DNA of 64,000 nt from Triatoma infestans (taxonomy: Eukaryota > Arthropoda > Insecta > Hemiptera > Reduviidae), in assembly GCA_011037195.1 (NCBI GenBank), contig JAAEAF010002307.1, positions 1 to 64,000 on the forward strand, written 5' to 3'. Shown here piece by piece: positions 43,201-53,520 of the stretch (positions within the stretch are counted from its first letter, which is position 1; each line of letters opens with the position of its first letter). Below the pieces are notes generated by a model. That model had not been told where the DNA came from. It worked only from the letters and a program-made list of their open reading frames with translations, and did not search any database. A program made the translations under genes and the position numbers.

Positions 43201-43597
43201 TACAGTCTCTGCTCATTTCCTCTTATATAAGGAATTGGATCATGATTTCAGCATGTGTAGCCTGTTGAGGGATCAATCTTCTGGCTTTTCCTTAATTGAA
43301 CTGCGGTGGCTTTTTAAATTGCGCGGTGAGCTGCTACATCTGAATCATACACCCTGGCTTGAAAGAGAAATTGAAATTTGCTCCCTGTGTAACTCTAGAA
43401 AAGTTGAGGATTTGTTCCATTTTATGGCCGAGTGTTCCATTTTGTCTGAACTTCGGGTTCTTTATGTGGGAGTTTCCAGATTAACAAGGTCTGAACTTGT
43501 AACCTTCCTGAACGGCACTGACTGTCGTTGTCTCATTTATTATGCTCGGCATGCTTGGAGGTACCGATATGAGTTAATTCAAGAATTTAATTTTTAG
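40279..43597 (+). pseudogene. LINE ORF2: endonuclease and reverse transcriptase, two frameshifts
   Basis: Segment 1 (to about 40830, frame of ORF1) is the AP-like endonuclease: YNISGL, the ET pair in LIETFI, GDMNVR. Segment 2 (about 40830-42385) completes it with RSSKDGILNGRGTKFLEFC and FSHHLPI, where the usual catalytic SDH is SHH, then RT fingers and palm: NKAPGPDRVTAEFF, NYRGISCLDAVSKIF, FQAGFRRG, FFVDFRAAFDHIN (motif A) and GGLRQGCLLSPLLFSLF (motif B). Segment 3 (about 42385-43597) has MYADDVVLLA (motif C), KSKVLVFRRG, FNYLGVML and the C-terminal CSLCNSRKVEDLFHFMAEC Cys/His motif. The two shifts lie near 40820-40850 and near the G-run at 42381-42388. RT catalytic residues are all present; function is lost through the shifts. 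Confidence 0.85.
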
Positions 43598-43920
43598 TTA
43601 CACTTTTATTTAATTTACAATTTCATCTCAGTTATTGTAGTCAATTCATGCCTTATTAATTAATTGTATCGTAATTTATTTTTATTTTCATTTTATTGAT
43701 CTTATTTTATTAGTAAATAATAATTAATGGAGTTCTTTATTTTCTTTTTCTCTTTAAAACGAAAAAATAATGTGATTTATTTGTCTTGTTAATTTATAAT
43801 CTTGTCTGAGACTCTGGTTGACGGATTGTTATCCATGCCTAAAAAGTAACTTGTTTATTATATCATTTGTATCATTTGTGTCAATAAAGTGCTATTATTA
43901 TTATTATATTATTATATATA

Positions 43921-44622
43921 TACAAATTTTTCTGTCATTTAAGGCTTCAACTTTAAGGGGTTTGAATCTGTTTGAATCTTATGTTGAAAATATGAATTAT
44001 AATGAAATTACAGACCAATAATTTTCCAAAATAAATTTGAAGGCAAAAGTGAAAAACAAAATTGATATCTGAAAACTACCTACATAATTAAATCGATAAA
44101 TAATATTAAATTCCTCAAAGATATATATTAATTTTAAATATATATTTATAAATTATATAAATATATAAAATAAAAGAAGTGCCACAATAATAATAACTAA
44201 AACACTAACTAGCAATAAAATCAATAAATATAAAAACGCATGCAATAATATAAGCTAGATAATTTAGCAAGATTAGTCCTCTACTTTATCAATATTCCCT
44301 AGATTTAGATTATTCTCTATACCTATACTTTATTCATATTTCGTTACAGTTATATTTGATCTTAAAAAAATAGGATTTTATTTCCTTTTTATACATGAAG
44401 TAAACGTGGGGCAAGAATCTTATTAGTAAAGTCTTACATATCAAGTCAGAAATTTAGTTCAGAGTTAAAAGTTCCTGTAACGCCAATCGAGGAATATTTT
44501 CTATGCTCATCAGATTATATTATTCTGTTAGGTACTTCAAAAGGAAGATATTCCAATTCTTTGTCATTATTATTATTATTATTATTATTTATCGTTTCTG
44601 AGCTAATAGCGGTATTTTTTTA
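43921..44622. other. AT-rich spacer
   Basis: ATT trinucleotide repeat at about 44568-44590; no gene. Confidence 0.3.
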
Positions 44623-45310
44623 ATTTCTCTTACTCCTAACATTGCAATCGTGTCAAATTTTCGATATCGAGTTTTCACCGGAAATATCCGTTTTGAGATC
44701 CCCGGAGTCAGGAAATGTGGTTTTTAGCAAATGGTCTGTGTGTGTGACAGTGTGTGTGTGTGTGTATTACGAATGTATGTAAGTATGTGAACAGCATAAC
44801 ACAAAAATGAAAAACTGTATAAAGTTGAAACTTGATGTTCCATTTAGGTATCACCATGGGATCTGACAGTACGTTATCTGTCAAAATTCCTCAACCGAAA
44901 GTACCATTTTACTAGTTAGTTTTTACACTTTTTTTGCTATTTTCTCAAAAATATCTCCGACGATTTTCTTGAAACTTGCAATATAAACTAAACAAACAAT
45001 GATCCACAACTTTTATTTAAAACATTTCTCTGGGAAAATTCATTTAAGGGCACTTTTAGGGTAGGGATGGGGGTTATGTTTTTCTCTAAACTGCTATCAT
45101 AGTTGATTATATAATTCTATTATCCAAACAAAATTAATTAGAAATAAATAGATGGCCAAAATTCTGAGTTTCAAGAAAATTAGTAAACCGGAAGTGCTCT
45201 TTTACTGTAGTTTTATCAGTTTTCGACGAATTTCATTAAATTTGATATACAAACTATAAAATTTGTCAATTATAATTTTGAGAAAATTTGTGTGAGTGTT
45301 TCAAACCAGA
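44623..45310 (-). mobile_element. Family A element, minus orientation
   Basis: On the minus strand begins TCTGGTTTGAAACACTCACAC (45310) and ends GGAGTAAGAGAAATTAAA. One internal unit; (GT)n tracts near 44736-44765. The sequence between the hairpin halves is changed to CCTAACATTGC, so the terminal stem-loop is broken in this copy. Confidence 0.7.
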
Positions 45311-45369
45311 TTGCTTTTTTTATAAAAGATGTGAGTTATGCAAAGCATACTTTCATAGGTATTTATAAA

Positions 45370-45890
45370 CGGCCGCGTCATGTGGCATGTACCTAAGATG
45401 ATGGCTTTTTGAATATAAATCCCTAATCCTGAACGAAGATTAAGAAGCTTAATATATCGAAGAGGAATGTGGGGACAAATTCCCGTGCTTCAAATCACAA
45501 GAAAGATAACTGAGAATCTCTCTGCTCTCCACATACTGTCGCAATTTCCCTGTAATTTTCGCGGCATACTTTCTCACACCTCCTTTAGTCATACTTTCTC
45601 CCCTATTAGTGAGATTAATGTTCAGCGATGTCTATAAAATTAACATCCTTCCTTAATTTGTCTTCAAAGACAAATTATACTTGGCTATAATAATGGATAA
45701 TGATAAACATTTCTGTCAGTAATAACTGATTGGTCCATAATATAGGCGATATCTAACCGCTGTCCTCTTACATTGGAGATGGAATGACCGTCCCTGCAAA
45801 ATATTGCAGCCTTTACCACAACAAATCCACATCTAATCGCCCATTTCCGAATGGATAATAATTGCTGTAATGCTTGGTATATTCATTCGA
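45370..45890 (-). pseudogene. LINE ORF2 C-terminal region fragment
   Basis: Minus-strand reading gives RGQRLDIAYIMDQSVITD near 45760-45705 and, after frame changes, DSMWRAERFSVIFLVI and STGICPH followed by IKLLNLRSG near 45545-45420. The series (aspartate-rich strand, W..E...VIPIV-like strand, STTG-like turn, LNL) is the conserved end of a group of insect LINE polyproteins. Too decayed to name the clade. Confidence 0.4.
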
Positions 45891-45956
45891 GGTTAAAAAC
45901 TAAACATTCACTGATGTTATGGTGAATAGTTTCGGGTATTTTCTTCTTATTATTAT

Positions 45957-46182
45957 TTTGTTTTAATTTAAGGCGCGGCAACATCTTTGGTCATTGGCGC
46001 CCGGAGCCTTCTCAGTGCACTGCGGCCTCCGGACAGTGTTCTCTCGATACAGACAACACTGTCCATCACCAAACAATGAGCGGCTTCTAGGAAGAAAAAA
46101 TCTAATGGTAGCATAGCTGGACTCGAACCCGGTCCTCCGCGTGGGAATCCAGGACGCTAACCACTTAGCTATTCCCTTCCCT
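45957..46182 (-). mobile_element. SINE-1, near full length
   Basis: Minus strand from 46182: AGGGAAGGGAATAGCTAAGTGGTTAGCG, B box GGGTTCGAGTCC near 46120-46109, body with ACTGTCCGG and GCGCCAATGACCAAAGATG, tail GCCGCGCCTTAAATT. About 93% of the SINE-1 plan is present. Confidence 0.8.
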
Positions 46183-46500
46183 ATTTCTTTTTCTTATTAT
46201 TATTATTATTGCATTCATTTTTTTTTTCCATTAGACATTAGTGAGGCCTAGAAAAACATTTCTCAAAACTTTCTGTAGTATCTAAAAATATAACTGCTAT
46301 CACTTATACTTAAAATATTAGTTTTTTTTGTTTTTTATGAAAATTATGCCAAACTTGCAAAAAATAGTTTTTTCATCCTCTGAGAAACTCAAAAGCTAGA
46401 TGGTAAAGGAACGAGATTTTCTTTCGCCCCAATTCTCTTTTGCTTGTACTTGACAAATAGTTTCCATAGTTGGGATTCATGCAACACTTAATTGACCTTA
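46183..46500. other. No gene; simple ATT repeat
   Basis: ATT trinucleotide tract near 46196-46212; nothing further recognised. Confidence 0.3.
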
Positions 46501-47469
46501 ATTTATATATATATAAAAATTCAGCATCCGTATGTTTGTGGCCGCAAAACTCGAAAAGTAGTTGATGGATTGACTTGAAATTTTTACATAACGTTGCATT
46601 TCTATATAAGAGTGTTTATATATACTTTTTATCCCGAAGTCCCCACAGAAACGTGAAATTTCAAGCGATTCGCGGAGTTTGGCAGAAATAGACTCAGACG
46701 CATTACGATGGTGGCGCGCTCTCTGAATCTCTTTCTCAACTACTAATAAGTACCTCTATTCCGAAGTTCCCACGGGTACGGGAAATTCCGAGCTAAAATC
46801 CGTTCAAACGGATTGCCTTAGCACTTGCTTCTTTAGATATTGCTGCTACGTTGATGGAAGTAAGTAGAACAGCCGCATTCAACATTAGTATCCGGTGACT
46901 TCTGGCAAACGCTTCCAGTGATACTTCGCTCAACACCAACTGATGAATTACATGCCTGTTTGAAATATTCAACTCTTTGGAGCACAGTATAAAAAATGCA
47001 TTTAACAACGAATATGAGAGTTCAACTTCAAAACGATCCAACAGCTGCCATATTTTCAAGACAATTACTCGAACTCGGTAAAGGCACTGGTCCTACAAAT
47101 CCAGAAACGGGAATCACCTTCCCATGTAATTTCTGCAACATTGTACATTCAAAAGAAGAATTAGTAGACAAAGGTATTCCATAGCATCGAAACAAATTAT
47201 CAAAATCACGCTTGGTTAAGAGGAAGAGCCATTCTAGCGGCTAAAAGTGTCGACATACTCGATAAGAACAACATCACTCTAAACAGTGACATACAAATCC
47301 ATTGACTTCGCGAGGAAACTAAGTGAAGTAGTGAATTTTCCAACGGAATTTCATTATTCACTCGATGTCCTCGGTTTACCGCCACACATTCTAAATTTGA
47401 AAATTGGAGTGCCAATTATATTACACCGAAACATTAATCAGCCAAAGTTATGCAATGGTACACGATTAG
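46501..47469 (+). pseudogene. Helitron Pif1-like helicase remnant, part upstream of the mariner
   Basis: The leading 300 bp (ATATATATATAAAAATTCAGCATCCG and CTCGAAAAGTAGTTGATGGATTGA near 46540) resembles the non-coding sequence often found at Helitron-type elements. From about 46810 translation gives ASLDIAATLMEVSRTAA (the Pif1 IAATLLEGGRTAH region), then STPTDELHACLKYSTLW, MHLTTNMRVQL, PCNFCNIVHSKEELVD, WLRGRAILAAKSVDIL, and NFPTEFHYSLDVLGLPPHIL..LKIGVPIILHRNINQPKLCN GTRLV at the break. These are conserved C-terminal helicase blocks of Rep/Helicase proteins of rolling-circle Helitrons. At least three frameshifts and a deletion after ASLDI are present; no Rep domain is seen. Confidence 0.75.
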
Positions 47470-47471
47470 TA

Positions 47472-48760
47472 TAGGGTTGGTGCAAAAATAATGCAGGTTT
47501 TTGAACTTTCATCTTTTATTTACTTCTGCTTGCCAAGTAAACAAAGATAATCCTCCAGTCTAGGTAATGGATTATAAACAATGTTTATTAATGTTGTTTT
47601 TCCTCAAATATCAGTTTAGTTTGTGTTCCATTTTATATGAGTTAAGACCTCCGATATTCACCATGTCAAAACAAGATTTTCGTCAAATTTATTTTTACGA
47701 GTTCAAACTTGGTCGAAGTGCGGCTCAAACTGCGCGTAACATCAATGTTGTTTGGGGTGAAGGAAGCATCAGTGAATGTACAGTGCAGCGATGGTTCCAA
47801 AAATTTCGTGTTGGAGATTTTGATCTCGAAGACAAGGAAGGTCGCGGTAGGCCCTCTGTTGTTGATCACGACCATCTTAGGGCATTGGTGGAAGATAACC
47901 CTCGCAAAACCACTCGGGACTTTGCGAGAGAAGTTAGTGTTGACCACTCAACAGTCGTTCGCCATCTCGAACAAATTGGTAAAGTTAAAAAGCTCGACAC
48001 GTGGGTACCTCACGAATTGACCCAGAGCCAAAAACATCGGCGTTTTGAAATTTGCAATTCTCTTCTGTTGCGCTACCAAAATGAACCATTTCTTAATCGA
48101 ATCGTGACATGTGATGAAAAATGGATCCAATACGACAACAGGAGACGGTCAGGCCGTGGCTGGACAAGGATGAAGCACCAAAACATTTCGCGAAACCAAG
48201 CCTGCACCCGAAAAAAGTAATGGTGACAGTGTGGTGGTCTACTGCAGGTGTTATTCATTACAGCTTCCTAAATACTGGCGAAACAATCACGGCTGAAACA
48301 TATTGTCAAGAAATTGACAAAATGCATAGGAAATTGCAAAATCTTTGTCCAGCATTGGTGAATTGGAAAGGACCAATTCTTCTTCACGATAACGCCAGGC
48401 CACATATCGCAATGCCAACTCTCAGGAAACTTCAGGAATTGAAATATGAAACACTTCCGCACACTCCATACTCCCCCGATCTCTCGCCGACGGACTTCCA
48501 CTTATTTAGACATTTGGACAACTTCTTAAGAGGAAAAAATTTTAGGGACCGAAGTGAAACCGAAAATGCCTTTCCGCGAGTTTATTGAGAGTTTAAATAA
48601 AGATTTTTTAGAAACTGGAACAAAAATGCTTCTGACACGTTGGCAACTATGTGTTGATAATGATGGAACATATTTTGAATAAATAATCTTAGTTTTATAC
48701 AAATTATAATAATTTTTTTTTTGGCATATAAAAACCTGCATTATTTTTGCACCAACCCAA
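47472..48760 (+). mobile_element. Full-length mariner element (cecropia/Hsmar1-like), TA duplication
   Basis: 1289 bp bounded by near-perfect inverted terminal repeats: left T-A-GGGTTGGTGCAAAAATAATG, right the same in inverse (T-T-GGGTTGGTGC on the minus strand), each followed by CAGGTTTTT or its equivalent. TA stands on both sides (47470-47471 and 48761-48762). The target is inside a Helitron helicase pseudogene, whose reading continues across. The termini are intact, so the copy could be mobilised in trans by a compatible transposase even though its own gene is broken. Confidence 0.9.
47663..48682 (+). pseudogene. Mariner transposase with two frameshifts, DD34D triad intact
   Basis: About 340 codons from MSKQDFRQIYF. 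N-terminal helix-turn-helix region (GRSAAQTARNI, QRWFQKFRVGD), the GRGRPS minor-groove linker near residue 70, a second HTH (DHSTVVRHLEQIGKVKKLD), WVPHEL linker, then catalytic Asp in VTCDEKW, Asp in LLHDNARPH and Asp in SPTDFHLF, 34 residues apart as the family requires. The first frameshift lies near 48150-48157 (RSGR/WLDKDEAP junction), the second near 48573-48580, after which the frame resumes to a stop at 48680-48682 after GTYFE. Similarity in the linker and HTH suggests the cecropia/Hsmar1 group. Nothing indicates expression. Confidence 0.85.
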
Positions 48761-48762
48761 TA

Positions 48763-48990
48763 GTTATGGACCTCATAAAGGTGAAGAATTACTACTTCCA
48801 CGAATACCACACATTCCGACAGATATGCCATTCGAGTTCAAACGACTTCAATTCCCAATACGCCTTGCGTTCGCTGTGACTATTAATAATGCGCAAGGAC
48901 AAACTTTGCAATGTGTGGTTTGAATTTAGAAGACGAATGCTTCTTTCGTGGGTTTTTATATGTCGCATCCTCCTGAGTCGGTAAACCATC
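48763..48990 (+). pseudogene. Helitron Pif1-like helicase remnant, part downstream of the mariner
   Basis: Continues the helicase after the mariner: ELLLPRIPHIPTDMPFEFKR, LQFPIRLAFAVTINNAQGQT (the conserved TINKAQGQ block), a one-base shift, then VCGLNLEDECF and LYVAS near 48920-48970, the end of the helicase core. The join across the mariner is co-linear, which shows the mariner inserted into an already existing helicase gene. Confidence 0.8.
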
Positions 48991-50339
48991 TTGATTGATT
49001 AAAACCAACGTTACTCTGATATGTCATTTTGGAGTTATACTAAACTCTTAATCCCTCCAAAAACTGTGAAAAATCAATTTTCCTAAAAAAATATGTTTAC
49101 ACTTCTTTCAGTAAAAGCGAGTAAAAATTAACGGGAATGTCAAAAAAAAAAAATCCTTGTTAAGACGCTAGGAACGATTTAATTATTTAAGATAAACGTA
49201 TAAAAAAATTGTAAAGTGCTCTTATATATTAAGCTATTTAAATCATTTAAATAATGAATTAAAGCTATTTAGTCAGAAAAAGATTAACAAGAAAACTCTA
49301 CATTTTAACTTGAACTTCAGTACAACAGATTTGTTGACCTACAAGTTGATCCCAGAAATATCTACCGCAGACAGAACAATGTTAATTAATGTCTGTAAAT
49401 TTTTAATCAGTCTTTGTTTCTCTGACAAGCCTTTATTTTCTCTTTTCTAAATGATTGTTTTAATGTTTCCCTGTTTTTTTTTTTCTTTTGTTTTTCTCTT
49501 TTTTTCTCTTTAATTCTTATTTTGTTAATATATCTCACATTGTTGGTATATTTTCTACTTAGTATTATTAGTTACTTTTGGGTAATATCTCGGTGTTTGG
49601 ATCAAGCATTATATCAAATAGGGTTTTAGAGAAAAAGATGAATACCACCCCAAACCCCTTAACCCGTGTATAACCGTTTCCTTTTGGTACTTGGAGGTAG
49701 TTTAAGGATCGTACCTACCCTTTTAGAATTTACCAGTCCCCCCCCCCGTTTCAAGCAACGAGGTCGGTTAACAAGAGAAGAGTAGGGAAAACCCTAAACC
49801 CAAAAACCCAAGACTCTAAAATAAATTTTGACGGAAAAAGGTTCTTGTTTTTCACATTACACATATACATATATAATAATTATATGTATGCATATATATA
49901 CTCTGGTCGTTCGCTAAAATCATTATTTTTATACTCAAGAAGCTCCAAATATACTTTATTTCAAAGTATTTTCATTATGTATAGTATTATTTGCACACAA
50001 ATATTATTTATGCATTAAGCACAGAATAATGCTTCGTTTTATTGTGTATTTCATAAATTGAATCTCAGAGCGATGGGAACCAAGCGCGCAATTCTCCCAA
50101 TCTAATGTAAGGGCTGCCTCTTTTGAGCTGTCCGACTAGCACCCTGAAATGGCTTCCTGGGTACGGTAATCTCAGGGGGGTTTGTAACGTAAATGTGCTT
50201 AATTCGTTTGCGTGAACGTGAGTATTCTATATTGTGAGTGTGTGTGTGATGTAATGGTACTATACTCAGGAATCCGAAAGATCGTGATGCCACAGGAATT
50301 GCATATAACAGCTACCACTAGCGGATAGTCATGAAAATT
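48991..50339. other. Spacer; family A tail remnant near 49880-49990
   Basis: TCGTTCGCTAAAATCATTATTTTTATACTCA near 49907-49938 resembles the family A pre-tail. A C-run lies at 49739-49748. 50050-50280 is less AT-rich but has only short frames. No gene. Confidence 0.3.
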
Positions 50340-50495
50340 GGCAAGAATAGTGACCATAATGATAAGGTGGTGAGAATCAGCAGCGTCACACTGGAACGAG
50401 TTGATAACGTTAACTATCTCAGAGCACATATTATATTATTATAAGCGGGGAGATTAAAGACAGAATAAAAAATACAAACAATATTTATGTTTGGC
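50340..50495 (+). pseudogene. RTE-like LINE fragment (motif E/thumb)
   Basis: A continuous frame gives SVTLERVDNVNYLRAHI near 50380-50430, equivalent to the VEQVD.F.YLGS.I motif E region of RTE-type RTs, followed, after a small indel, by SGEIKDRIKN near 50448-50475. Very short, so clade is tentative. It stops where the Penelope-like inverted repeat begins. Confidence 0.45.
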
Positions 50496-50505
50496 CGTTT
50501 TTAAT

Positions 50506-51134
50506 TAAACAAGCAAAAAAATTAGTTGGCTGGGGCCAAAGAAGAAACTTTTTATTTTTAAAAAAGTTTATTCAACGTTTCGGACACCTTGGTGTCCTTT
50601 ATTCAGAAACTACAAAAAAAAAAGACGGAAATACAGTAAATTGTTTGGAAAAAATTAAAACATATCATGATTAAACAATATTTAAAAGATAGATATCTGT
50701 TAAGAACGAATGGAGAGTTTAAATGTTGGAGGTGGTTATTATTTGGTTGTGGAGTAAGGTATGCTTGCAAAAAAACAGAGAATCGAAAATTTACAAGTTG
50801 GGAAATATGAAGAGTGGTCGAAAGAAAAAATAAATCAATTAGTAATTATAAGAGAAATAAATGAATATAAATAAACTAGAAAATGAGTGGTAAGTGTAGA
50901 AAGTTGGTATGTATAATTTAGTGGGATGGGAAGGCCTTTTTTGAGGAAGCGGAAAATGTTGTAATTAGATGAGGTAATAACGCCTTGTCTTTTTTGTAGT
51001 TGATGGAGTTAGGATTGAGGTTAATGTGGGCGGATTCAGATAGAAGTCGCTTCAGATGGTTGGAATGGGTGGTTAGGACAGAAGCATTTCGGAAATCAAA
51101 GGAATGGGCAAGGGTGAGTGCATGTTTTGTGAAG
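50506..51134 (-). mobile_element. Penelope-like element 3' end, left (minus) copy
   Basis: On the minus strand from 51134 an open frame encodes FTKHALTLAHSFDFRNASVL, then NHLKRLLSESAHINLNPNSINY. The pattern (A)LA.H..DF.NA.VL....H...RL..E...I....NSIN corresponds to the C-terminal part of the GIY-YIG endonuclease of Penelope-like elements. A ~400-bp 3' UTR follows to 50506, including a hammerhead-like core at about 50567-50609, and ends GGCCCCAGCCAACTAA plus a T-rich terminus. Truncated at its 5' side exactly at the palindrome centre. Confidence 0.6.
50567..50609 (-). ncRNA. Hammerhead-like ribozyme core, left Penelope-like copy
   Basis: Minus strand: CTGAATA, a six- to seven-base-pair stem GGACACC/GGTGTCC with a two-base loop, then GAAACGTTG. 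Hammerhead cores read CTGANGA, stem II, GAAA. Stem II and GAAA are intact but the first box has T where G is required. Hammerheads are known in Penelope-like element terminal repeats; here the activity is doubtful. Confidence 0.4.
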
Positions 51135-51169
51135 ACTTTGGTCAAAGGTCTCTGTCAAACGACAACAGC

Positions 51170-51763
51170 CTTCAAAAAACATGCACTCATCCTTGCCCAT
51201 TCCTTTGATTTCCGAAATGCTTCTGTCCTAAACACCCATTCCAACCATCTGAAGCGACTTCTTTCTGAATCCATCCACATTACCCTCAACCCTAATTCTA
51301 TCAACTACAAAAAAAGGACAAGGATGACATTACCTCTTCTTACAACAACATTTCCCGCTTCCTCAAAAAAAGCCCTCTCCCACCGCCCCACTACATTACA
51401 CATACTAACTTTCTACACTTTCCACTCATTTTCTAGTTTATTTATATTCATTTATTTCTCTTATAATTACTAACTGATGTAAATTTTCCCTTCTCGGTTT
51501 TCTTTGCAAGCATACCCTTACTCCACAACCAAACAATAACCTTCTCCAACATTTAACTCTCCATTCGTTCTTAACAGATCTTTTTAATATTGTTTAATCA
51601 TGATATGTTCTAATTTTTATCATACAACTTACTGTATTTCCATATTTTTTTGTTTTGTAATTCCTGAGGAAGGACACAAAGGTGTCCTAAACGTCGAATA
51701 AACTTTGTTTAGTAATCAAAAGATTTTTCTTTGGCCCCAGCCAACTAATTTTTTTGCTTGTTT
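51170..51763 (+). mobile_element. Penelope-like element 3' end, right (plus) copy
   Basis: Inverse complement of the left copy: FKKHALILAHSFDFRNASVL, then LKRLLSESIHITLNPNSINY, 3' UTR with a hammerhead-like core at about 51664-51699, ending GGCCCCAGCCAACTAATTTT. The two copies are separated by only 35 bp (51135-51169), whose two sides continue each copy's frame for a few codons. The arms differ by scattered substitutions and small indels, so the pair is not recent. Confidence 0.6.
51664..51699 (+). ncRNA. Hammerhead-like ribozyme core, right Penelope-like copy
   Basis: Plus strand: CTGAGGA (fits CTGANGA), stem GGACAC/GTGTCC, then TAAACGTC where GAAAC would be expected. So this copy keeps the first box and loses the G of the second, the reverse of the left copy. 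A consensus of both would restore a complete core, suggesting an ancestral functional motif. Confidence 0.4.
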
Positions 51764-52239
51764 GAAAGAATAAATACTATAAGCAGATTCTTCTTCGTAA
51801 TAAAAAATTGTTTCCTCAACAAAAAAGAAGTGTCTAAGAGTAGTAAAAGTACTATATATAACTTGGGAAGAGAAAATAAATTAAGGCTTCATAAAAAGGA
51901 ACCTAGGCTAGAAAAAAGAAGAGTGCCAGGGGAGAATACATAATATTAGTTAAAACCCGACACGAGAGATCTCACACTGCTAAGCGGTATGATAGGCATC
52001 GATTAAGGAGAAGAATGAAGAATCTTACAACTAGAGGTCCCGGTTTTTTTTTTAGTATATATTATCTCAAATAATGTTTTATAATATTATTGTGTTATAA
52101 TGCAATTTTTCATTATATTATTATTCCAAAATATTCAGAATTTATTTTTACTTGGCGTTATCCAATTTTTATAGTAAAACCATATTATGTGCGTCTAGAA
52201 ATTCGTAGACCTTAGATATTAATATCAGTGATATAATTC
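51764..52239. other. No identifiable content
   Basis: AT-rich with a small random frame at 51758-51943. Confidence 0.3.
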
Positions 52240-52495
52240 TGTGATAATCTTGCTTTATTTTCTGTGGTCATCAACCGGTTTCGGACATTCGCCCACAGAC
52301 CAAAATCAGTTTATACACTCGTAAGTAATAAACTGATTTCTGTGCCACAGTCTCTGTTATCACATTGTTTTTATCAAGACTTTCTGATGATGGGCAAACG
52401 CCCAAAACCTGCCCCATAACCACAAAATGAAGCAAGCCTAGCTTGGAAAATATCTCTGATGTTTTCCCAGCTCTGCGGAATCAACCACAACATTT
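52240..52495. repeat. Family B foldback, miniature palindromic copy
   Basis: Left arm TGTGGTCATCAACCGGTTTCGG to CAGTTTATACACTC, right arm AATAAACTGATTTCTG to GGCAAACGCCCAAAAC, then AAAATGAAGCAAGCC, GGAAAATATCTCTGATG and terminal GCTCTGCGGAATCAACCACAACA. The left terminus is shortened by about 70 bp. Centre near 52325. Confidence 0.65.
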
Positions 52496-52665
52496 ATTAA
52501 AAACCATTCCCTTAAAATTATGAGAATAAAGATACCCATGATATTATCAGAGACATATAATGAAAAAGAAACAGGACTGAACATCTTTCCCTGCAGCACA
52601 TCCTGAAAAATGAAATTTCTCCTTAGTTATAATTGAGAATAGTTATACTTGAGGCATTTTCATAT

Positions 52666-52669
<4 letters not shown>

Positions 52670-52702
<33 letters not shown>
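52670..52702. repeat. (TA)n microsatellite
   Basis: TA dinucleotide tract with a single break. Confidence 0.8.
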
Positions 52703-52705
<3 letters not shown>

Positions 52706-52784
52706 ATTGTTGATGATATAATAATGATTTTACTTTTTTAAAATCTAAGGAATATATTTAAAACTGAGAATCAAGAGTCAGACT

Positions 52785-52975
52785 AGGGAAGGGATTAGCT
52801 CAGTGGTAGCGCGCTGGACTAGCAATGCGGCGGTCCGGGTTCGAGTCCAGCTGCTGCCCTTAGATTTTGTCTACCTAGGAGCCTCTTACAGCTCATTGTC
52901 CGATGATGGACAGTGTTGTCTGTAACGAGAGAACACTGTCTGGAGGCCGGCAGGGCACTGAGAAGGCTCCGAACT
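52785..52975 (+). mobile_element. SINE-1, 3'-truncated copy with intact promoter boxes
   Basis: AGGGAAGGGATTAGCTCAGTGGTAGCGCGCTGG and B box GGGTTCGAGTCC (about 52837-52848), then CTTAGATTTTGTCTACCTAGGAGCC, GTCCGATGATGGACAGTG and GGAGGCCGGCAGGGCACTGAGAAGGC. The GACGCGCC tail is missing. Confidence 0.8.
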
Positions 52976-53257
52976 TAGGGGTAGCTATATGGACCCAGAA
53001 GGGCTTTGGATAATATTGAATATCCCTCCCCACAGATAAAAAAAAAAAGAAGACTTGTCTTAGGCCTTCTCTAGATACATCCATGTCGGTCTCTAAAGAA
53101 CCGATAGATGCTACCGACAAATGTGGGATTTTGAAAAATTTTGCCTCTCCCTCACCTACAATGTAATATGTTTATATCAAATTTTCTTTCCTTTTCTTAC
53201 ATTTCCATGCTTTATCCATTATTTGTGTGTTTAAATTATTTTTAATGTCTTTGGATT

Positions 53258-53520
53258 TTGATGTGGTTGGTTATGGTTGGTTCCGCAGAGCTGGAAAGCA
53301 TCAGAGATATTTTCCGTGATAGCCTGCTTCTTTTTGTGGTCATCGACCGGTTTCGGGCGTTTTCCCATCATCAGGATGTTTTTGTCAGACAGTGTATTAA
53401 CACAGACTTGTACAGAGCAAATTCAGTTGATACCCTGCTGCATTCGCTCAGTGTATCAACTGTATTTGCTCAGAGCAAGTCTATGTTATTACACTGTTTG
53501 ACAAAATATTCTGATGATGG
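53258..53520. repeat. Family B foldback, miniature copy, part before the solo LTR
   Basis: Left arm from TGGTTGGTTCCGCAGAGCTGGAAAGCATCAGAG through GACCGGTTTCGGGCG, CATCATCAGGATG and CAGACTTGTACAGAGC, centre near 53430-53445, then right arm CAGTGTATCAACTGTATTTGCTC to ATTCTGATGATGG, where the LTR starts. The right arm resumes at 54131. Confidence 0.7.

Larger units (their letters stand above)
38740..43920 (+). mobile_element. Non-LTR retrotransposon (LINE), nearly full length
   Basis: Two-ORF LINE: ORF1 39316-40278, ORF2 from about 40279 to 43597, and a 3' UTR ending in an ATT-rich microsatellite tail at about 43893-43920 after AATAAAGTG. The 5' boundary near 38740 is a guess: sequence from there to 39316 is less AT-rich and would be the 5' UTR/promoter. 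An ORF1 with coiled coil plus RRM-like domain and an ORF2 with AP-endonuclease, RT and C-terminal Cys/His motif are the L1/I/ingi-style layout. Only two frameshifts interrupt ORF2, so this is the youngest LINE in the window. I could not identify target duplications. Clade is tentative (ingi/I-like). Confidence 0.8.
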
